Of a stretch of 64,000 nucleotides of DNA, positions 57,452-64,000 are shown piece by piece (position 1 is the stretch's first letter; each line of letters opens with the position of its first letter). A program made the translations under genes and the position numbers. The DNA lies in NCBI GenBank assembly GCA_021234155.1, contig JAJEKV010000048.1, positions 2,716,841 through 2,780,840 of the forward strand. Reading direction: 5' to 3'. The stretch is from Isoetes taiwanensis. Its lineage: Eukaryota > Streptophyta > Lycopodiopsida > Isoetales > Isoetaceae. The notes beneath the pieces are model-generated. The model searched no databases and was not told the origin of the DNA. It was given only the letters and a program-made list of their open reading frames with translations.

Positions 57452-58900
57452 ATGGAATGCATTAGTTCTTTGGGTATGTTGACAATGGACTTTATCAAGA
57501 AGCAATCAAAATGTTATGAACATATGCAAATGGAGGGAGTGCCTCGAAATGCTGTTAGCTTTGTCTGCAGATTGAAGGCTTGTGGCAGTGTAGGGGCCAT
57601 AGACAAAGATTTGGCAATGCACATTGAAATTGAACTATGGGGATTTGGAAATGATCCGTATGTTGGACATACTCTGGTTGACATGTGTGCCAAATGTGGT
57701 TTACTTGCAGAGGCGCAAAATGCCTTTGAGAAACTTCAAACTCAGGATGTTGTTTCCTGGAATACTTTAATTGGAGGATATATTGAGAATGGCCAAGGGT
57801 TGGAGGCCCTTAAGTGTTTTGAAAAGATGCGGCTGGAGGGTGTGCTTCCATCTTCCATAACATATGTTTGTATTTTAAAGCTTGTGGTATTTTGGAAGCC
57901 GTCGAAAAGTTCATAAGGAGATTGCAGATAAGGGTTATGAAGGGAATGCGTATATTGGCAGTGCTTTGGTGGACATGTATGTCAAATGTACCTCACTTGC
58001 AGAGGCTCGCAAAGCCTTCAACAAATTGCCTCTTCGAAATGTTGTGTCTTGGAATTCAATGATTGCAGGATATGTTGAGCATGGGTGTGGTCAAGAAGTT
58101 TTAGAATGCTTTGATCACATGCAATGGGAGTTTGTCCAGATGCTATCACATTCATCTGCAGCTTGAAAGCTTGTGGCAAGCCACAGAGAGAGGTCAGGAA
58201 ATACACACTGAAATCGCACGATCATGATATAGTATGCTGGAATTTTGCCAAGTTATGTTCAGAAGGGACAATTGAAGGAAGCAATAGGTCTTTTTAAACA
58301 CATGCCCCATTATGATGTAGCCTTGTGTACTATCATAATTACAACCTTTGTTCAGAATGGTCATTTCCGGCAAGCTATCCGTTTTTTCAAATAATGCCGT
58401 GAAAAAATCAGATCTTGGAATGCCATGTTAGTATTTTTGAAGCCCTGCAAAGTGAGAAGGAGCTTTACCCTTGTTGTTGGGCTCTGATTTACATCGATAT
58501 TGTTACACAAAGTACCATAATTATTATGTATGCTAGATGTGGCGGTTTGCATGGTGCTATTGCGATTTGTGTAATTATTGAAAATGATGTGGTTTCATGG
58601 ATGGCAAGCTATCCTTCCTTTCAAAAAATGCCCAAGGAAAAATGTTGTATCTTGGATGCCATGGTAGTATTTTTGAAGCCTGCAGTAAGATGGGAGCTTT
58701 ACCCGAGGGTAAAAATACACCTTGTTGCTAGGCTGCAGATTTACGTCAGATATTGTTACACAAAGTACCATTAGTATTATGTATGCTAGATGTGGCGATT
58801 TTACATTGGTGCTATTAAAAAAGATTTGACATAATTATTGAAAATGATGTGGTTTCATGGACGGCAATTATTGTAGCACATGCCCAACATGGATATGGCA
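57452..58900 (+). pseudogene. PLS-type pentatricopeptide repeat protein, frameshifted
   Basis: The first frame (57,452-57,916) has KACGSVGAIDKDLAMHIEIE, NDPYVGHTLVDMCAKCG, LLAEAQNAFEKLQTQDVVSW and NTLIGGYIENGQGLEALKCF, the S, L and P-type PPR pattern with ~31-36 residue spacing. After a shift near 57,895 the reading continues with KEIADKGYEGNAYIGSALVD, MYVKCTSLAEARKAF and VVSWNSMIAGYVEHG to 58,166, then breaks again. Later relics repeat MYARCGGLHGAI and ENDVVSW. These proteins bind organellar RNA for editing or processing. No signal peptide, E or DYW domain is seen, so the piece is a decayed internal block. Confidence 0.85.
58505..58862. repeat. ~250 bp tandem duplication inside the PPR relic
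   Basis: ACACAAAGTACCAT, ATTATGTATGCTAGATGTGG and AATTATTGAAAATGATGTGG appear at 58,505-58,600 and again at 58,757-58,850, with a related TTTGAAGCCTG/GAGCTTTACCC block before each. The duplication lies across one PPR unit, showing recent repeat slippage or unequal exchange. Confidence 0.8.
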
Positions 58901-61824
58901 AGGAAACATGCAAGGAAACATTACGGATATTCCATTACCGGTTTTATTTAAGCCCTTTGTGAAATAGGATTCCTGAAAGAGGAACTCAAAGAGAAAAAGA
59001 CTGCACTCGATTGTCTGTATTTCTCTCATTTTTTTGTTTGGTGTATCAACAGCAAATAAAACTAACAATATTTGGCCCGATCCATTTTCTTTTAGATGCT
59101 TCCTTTTTGTATATGAAACATTTGAAGTTAATTTTCTTTGGGGATAAACAGGAGGAACGTAGAGTTGCTTCCAGAGAATGGCACATCGCATGGTTGTTTC
59201 CAGGAGCAGTAGTTTTGGAGGCGACTCTTCTTCATCTTTACCAAAGGTTCCTTTTCTTTCTGTCTATGCAAGTTTTCTGTCTATGCAAGAACACCATTGG
59301 CACTTCTTTTGGTGAAGCTTCTTCCAAAGATTCCTCGACTTGGATTTGAGATGGTATATTCCGGTGTTGTGGTTTCTATAATTCTACATCTGAAGTTATG
59401 TTTGCATTTGGTTGCATTAGATTAGACAGCCGATTTAATAAACTCCTGCATTGAAACTAAGGTTCTTGAATTGGGGTTCAAATTTTGCAGAACGTTTGTT
59501 CAATTGGGAAGGAATGGCCTACTCTGGTAAGGTCTTTAGAAGGAAATATGTTATTACGTTTGCATTTTGGTTTGGGTTGTTCTCCATTTCTCATGATATT
59601 ATTGGTCCAGATCCAAGATCCATGAATTTAGAATGCAAAATCTGTAGCAAATTGTTTCTTTTTTGTGTTAAACAGGCATTCTCTGCTATCCACGCATAAA
59701 AGGTGAATGCAATGGAATAGAGCAATATCTTTCTGGTTTTATAAAAGCGGATGCCGACTGTTATTCCTCTTTGAGAGGTATTTTTTTTACATATGGGCAA
59801 TTGTAGATAAGTATTTACTTCATTTATATTTTCTTTCCTTTGAAGCATTCACTCTAGCATCATGGTTAATGAGCAGATATACCTTAGAGAACTGCAAGCT
59901 ATAACGGGGTATTTCAAACATCTGGATTTGCTGGTCTAAGTAATGGGTATTTATATCAGAATCAGAACTTTCAGCAAAGCCAGAATCTCTTGGGCTGGCC
60001 ACATTTTCTTGACAATGCTTATCAAACCAGTCCTTTGAATAGGAACAGTGCTGTACAGCGCAGAATTTATAAGCGGTGGCAAGGTTAGGTTTCAAAGGAG
60101 AATTCCTAATATTGTGCTTTTGCAAGATACGAGATGCAATTCTGCAGCGCATGAAGTTCTCAGTTGAGTTGATTTGGGGCAATTCAAAAGTCAGGACTGC
60201 CACCAGAATGAAAACTGATGCATGTATTTTGCAAATCTAAATGCTTCGACACGTTCAATATTATTTTGGCCATTTACCATATTCACACAAATGAGTATCT
60301 GATATGCTAGCCAATGTTATGTCCACATTGCAGGCATTGCTTCATAGTATGGAAACTCTTCTCAGATATTGGAAAGACCAAGCAATGGATAAGATGAAAG
60401 GATATTTAATCATTGCGATTGTAAGTCGAGTCTCTCGAAGATTTTGTACTATGGAAGATTTATTTACTAAAACCATCACTCACTATGGTATACTTATAAA
60501 ACATGGTGCTTTCACACTATGGGTTGCCCCTAAAACCAATTGTGATCTCAAAACGAGGGAATAATAGGCCATAATAGTACTACAATGTCTTTTAATGTCT
60601 TTGCAATGTAGAGATTATTTGGAGTGGAGTGCGGGATGTTTCTAGGTTTGTGGGCACGAAACATGATCTTGGAGCTTCATTTGCACAATCATAGCTACTA
60701 CTAGAATTTAATAAAACACTGTAGTTTTTTCAATGGGCTATGGGAGGGTCACAAATAGTGGATCATGAATCAAACACAAAATTATTTGTTTGTGCTTGTA
60801 CTATATTTTTTCCAATGGGCTATGGGAGGAGCACTAATAGTGGATCATTGATCAACACAATTTATTTGTTTGTGCTTGTACTATAGATCGCCTATTTTCC
60901 CTTATTATACATTCTTAGTCATTGATGTACAAAATATTCAATTTGCCCTCTGACTTGGCCATATGAGATTTGGATCTTCCTTGGGCAGTATCAACCAGCA
61001 ATAGATTTAAGATACTTGGAATAGAATTTAGGACTCTGTGATCTTCTCTACAGCATTAATGGCACCACTTGGCCCTATATCGAGTAAGGATGGGATCCTA
61101 AGTTGGTATAACAACTTGGCGTATTTGTCTGAGTATTTAATATGTTCATAATTTTCAAGCTCTTTTTGAAGAAGAATATGCTCTGATTTGAAGAATGTAC
61201 CCACATTATCTTCTCTCCAGTTGTTGCATTAGTGAAGGATTCACATGGGAATGTGAAGACCTCCAGACATAATACCAGGATCCTGCAGAGAAGGGACTCT
61301 GCTAGGGTAAGGTACTGATCAAGGCATATCTCTCATAGGACACATAGTGTCAAAAATACGTTCACTTGATGCAACAAAATAATGATTGCTCTATATATTT
61401 CAAAATGTCACCAAGACTCAATCTTAGCCCTCGGCTTCTTTGGGCCTTTTCCTTAGCTATTTCAAACTTCAAATTGAATGGCCATATTTCCCAATGATCA
61501 TAACTAGATGTTCTCTTCTATATCTTTCATAAAATCTCAACAGAAAGCCCAGCAACGCTGGGCACTTTTTCTAGTATTATATGTCTAATTCTATGCAATG
61601 TACCTCTAGTTTGTTAGATTTGTGAGGCTATGATACATCATCCACCATTAAAGTATTAGGTAATGTCTATATCTACACCCCTACACCATCCTTAAGGCCC
61701 CGAAGGGGCCAAAAATTTTTTTAGTTAACATAAACCATTAACACACAACTACCATTAACATTATTAATACAAACCATTGCATTTAACACATTTAAATTAA
61801 AATCCCCCTTAAACCCCCTTTGGT
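58901..61824. other. No secure gene; local duplications
   Basis: An exon-like piece at 60,334-60,420 (TTGCAG|GCATTGCTTC ... GCGATTG|TAAGT) encodes ALLHSMETLLRYWKDQAMDK but lacks partners. Frames near 59,010-59,350 and 59,451-59,699 have no motif. GGCCCCGAAGGGGCC at 61,697 is a short perfect hairpin in the flank of the next gene. Confidence 0.4.
60721..60890. repeat. ~85 bp tandem duplication
   Basis: CAATGGGCTATGGGAGG, AATAGTGGATCAT and ATTTGTTTGTGCTTGTACTATA occur twice in the same order with small indels. Confidence 0.85.
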
Positions 61825-61862
61825 TTGGGTGCATATTCACACGGGGGGTTACGTAGGGCAAT

Positions 61863-64000
61863 GTGGACACGGCCTGGCTTCAGACATTTGGCAGGAAGAA
61901 GACAACTGCAACCGAAAAAGACTCCTCATCTGCTACTGAAGACGTTGGCCAGGAAACTGAGAAAGGAAGAGCGGCGGGCAAGGGTAAAGGTAGGAGAAAG
62001 GATCACAAAGATCCTGAGAAGGAAAAGAAAGAAAAGAAGGATAAAAGAAGGAAAGACAAAGAAAGGGACGGGACAGGGCGGAAGGAAGGAAAGGCATGAC
62101 AGGTAGAGGGAAGGGAAGGGGAGACAGAGGAAATCGAAGGGAAAAAGAAGAAGAAGAAGCACAGGCTAGAGATCTCTGAGAAGGATAGGACATCTAAAAA
62201 ACAAAGGAGACAGACTCGGACTCCTAGCCCTGATGCAAGTCCTAGGCGGATGGAGAGGAACGATGCCCAGGAAGCCAGAAGTGGTGGTGCCAATCCTGCA
62301 AGCCCATCACATATAAAGGATTCTGCGGGCACACCGGCCAAAAGGGTCACCATTCAGAAGCCAGAGCATAAGCTTACATTAAGAATAGCGCAGCATTTGC
62401 TCGAGGTGCCTGCAAATCTTAAGGTCGAAAGGTCAGAAGTGGAAAAAACGGCAGGGATAACACTACAAAAAATCTTTGACCATCGGCATCTTTTTCCTCT
62501 AGGCATCACATTCATAAAAAAGATAAACGTGTTCAAACTATATCAAGGGCCACCAAATCTGACATCTACGCCAAGGAATATGGAGCACGTCAAAACGTTA
62601 GTGGAGTCCTTTCAGAGAGACCCACATCCAGTGTTCACTCCCGCTGATGTGATTCCATTCAATCCCATCACAAACAAACTGGCCCCTTGGAAAACCGAGG
62701 ATGACCTCATGGGGATGCACTATTATATAGTGAATGGCAATCACTCAGTTATGGCTGCTCAGCTTGTATGTAGAAGACTCGGCACCGCAAAGTCCCAAGA
62801 GCAAATGTCAAAGATTTATCTGGAACGGAATTGCCGAGTCTTATCTGGCACAGTCAACGAGCAAGAACGCCTACAGCTTAGCTGTGAAGTCAATGATATC
62901 ACTGCCAAGACTATCTTCAAGGAGCCTTTCATTGATAAAATAACCCAACTGCGGCACCAGTATGCTCTCTGTGGGAAGCCTGATCCATCGGGACGTGGGC
63001 AATCACGTTCAGAACCCTACAAGGTACATAGTGTTTTAATTGTTGGTTGGTGAAGAAATGGCGCCACGACGCCATTTCTTCACCAAATGGCACCACAGCG
63101 CCATTTGATAATCATTTGTATTCAAGACTAACTTCTTGTTGTTTCCAGCGTTATCTGGCTTTGGCTGAAGTTACCATGCGTGGTAAGCAACCAAAAGATT
63201 TCAACCAGTGGGCCTTCATGCCCGAAGCTGTTTTTCAGCTATTCATGTCCCTATGGAACTTGTGGAAATCTTGCAAGCTAAAAGATAACAAGGGACAAAC
63301 TATTACCTATAACTGGGCAAAAGAGTGTGACTACTTCAGTCAGACCTACCTGAGGTGCATGAGGGGTCTCGATTATGAAGACTGTCGGGTTTTGTTCCAG
63401 GAAGTGCTGGATGGAAAGACCTACGTGAAGGTCACCAGTGATTATACAGGTAAGCAATTCTTCAAGACAAGGGCAAAGACACTACGATCTATATCTTTCT
63501 TGAAGAAGGAGATTTTTGAATATGTGAAGGATAATTTTCCGAAGAAGTTCACATCCTTCACTGATCTCAGTACTGCCATGGCGGGCTTCGACGATGCCGA
63601 CTTGATTTCCATGGCCACCTTGCATAGTAAGTGGATTGAAGTTGGAGTGACCAAGGAAGGAATTTTCGGTAACGTGCCACCTGCCTTGGCAAGATTTATA
63701 CGTAATGCTGTCTTGCAGAGAGAGGATACTGAAGACTTCCGTTGCGAAGTTGAACTAACAGACAGCAGGGGGCAAGTTGTTTGCACTCCCCTGCGGTATC
63801 CTTGATAGTCGTGGACACTAGAGGCATAAATCCAATGTGCCACAACCACACTATCTAACTTTTTTAATACAGCTGTAAAGAACACCACAGCTGATTCTTT
63901 CTGGATAGTGTGCTTTGCAAGGCCAGAGCATAATGTTTTGATTTCATCTGTTTTGGATAACCTGGATTCCAGATCCAGAGTTTTTATTGGCATGTATGAG
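61863..64000 (+). CDS. Multi-exon gene with Lys-rich N terminus and ParB/sulfiredoxin-like motif, runs off the window
   Basis: One frame runs from about 61,863 (VDTAWLQTFGRKKTT, likely preceded by an acceptor CGTAG|GG) through a Lys/Glu/Arg-rich disordered region to 63,023, with a single TGA at 62,097. An ATG at 62,250 lies downstream of that stop. The ordered part contains KLTLRIAQHLLEVPANLKVE, VIPFNPITNKLAPWKTEDDL and YYIVNGNHSVMAAQ (62,721-62,762), resembling the (D/N)GNHR...AA box of ParB-N/Srx-fold proteins with Ser for Arg. A phase-0 intron (63,024-63,148, CAAG|GTACAT to TTTCCAG|CG) leads to RYLALAEVTMRGKQPKDFNQ and an exon open to about 63,795. A later exon after TTAATACAG (63,873 on) reads TTADSFWIVCFARPEHNVLI to the window edge. 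The phase of that last junction does not fit cleanly. The function is unknown; nucleotide or DNA binding is an inference. Confidence 0.6.
63047..63112. repeat. Two GGCGCC palindromes in the intron
   Basis: GGTGAAGAAATGGCG and CGCCATTTCTTCACC pair around CCACGA, followed at once by CAAATGGCACCA-CAGCGCCATTTG. They occupy about half of the 125 bp intron. The core AAATGGCGCC equals the array at 53.2-54.1 kb but the outer arm differs and still pairs. Confidence 0.9.

Noticed and set aside
61926-62353. Several minus-strand Leu/Ser/Phe-rich frames up to 116 codons
   Set aside because: They are antisense to the Lys/Glu-rich coding tract of the ParB-like gene, whose GA-rich codons give such frames automatically.
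63442-63993. 183-codon minus-strand frame
   Set aside because: It lies opposite the spliced plus-strand exons, which show consistent coding bias and splice borders.

Overview
The window looks like a repeat-dense stretch of a plant nuclear genome. The evidence is spliceosomal introns, an L1-type LINE, two chromovirus-type Ty3/gypsy elements with initiator-Met tRNA primer sites, a plant PLS-type pentatricopeptide repeat (PPR) relic and an exon of a plant/fungal atypical dual-specificity phosphatase. The tandem, near-identical style of the PPR motifs and the low gene density suggest a fern or other seedless vascular plant. That placement is inference. I saw no rRNA genes, CRISPR arrays or bacterial-style operons.

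Layout. 0.1-2.7 kb: minus-strand L1-like LINE relic (ORF1 plus ORF2 endonuclease). 5.0-6.0 kb: plus-strand pseudogene of unknown family. 7.1-9.5 kb: a field of foldback (palindromic) repeats, including two ~145 bp hairpins whose stems match internally but not to each other. 9.7-10.6 kb: the best intact host gene, four exons encoding a 191-residue charged helical protein, with ABA-type ACGT elements upstream. 10.6-27.5 kb: decayed DNA with one minus-strand gypsy integrase relic and several minisatellites. 27.5-52.3 kb: a three-level nest. An outer gypsy element (5' LTR, PBS, gag, protease, RT, integrase with chromodomain, truncated 3' LTR) is split by an inner gypsy element (two ~1.63 kb LTRs, PBS, PPT, chromodomain). 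The inner element is in turn interrupted by an element made of 1.2-1.5 kb inverted repeats around an unusual reverse transcriptase gene. 52.3-56.0 kb: GC-rich low-complexity DNA, a broken multi-exon gene whose intron is full of GGCGCC palindromes, and an orphan phosphatase exon. 57.4-58.9 kb: PPR pseudogene. 61.8-64.0 kb: a multi-exon gene, running off the window, with a Lys-rich N terminus and a ParB/sulfiredoxin-like motif.

Three things deserve most attention: the inverted-repeat reverse transcriptase element with tRNA-like (pol III type) boxes in both arms; the ParB-like plant gene together with the GGCGCC palindromes that sit in its intron and in a second gene's intron; and a gag-like reading frame whose first six residues equal the histone H3 tail. 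A caution applies to every broken frame in the transposon region: many differences sit at CAG/CTG sites (often CAG read as CG). This looks like consensus error at methylated CHG sites, so some frameshifts may not be real.
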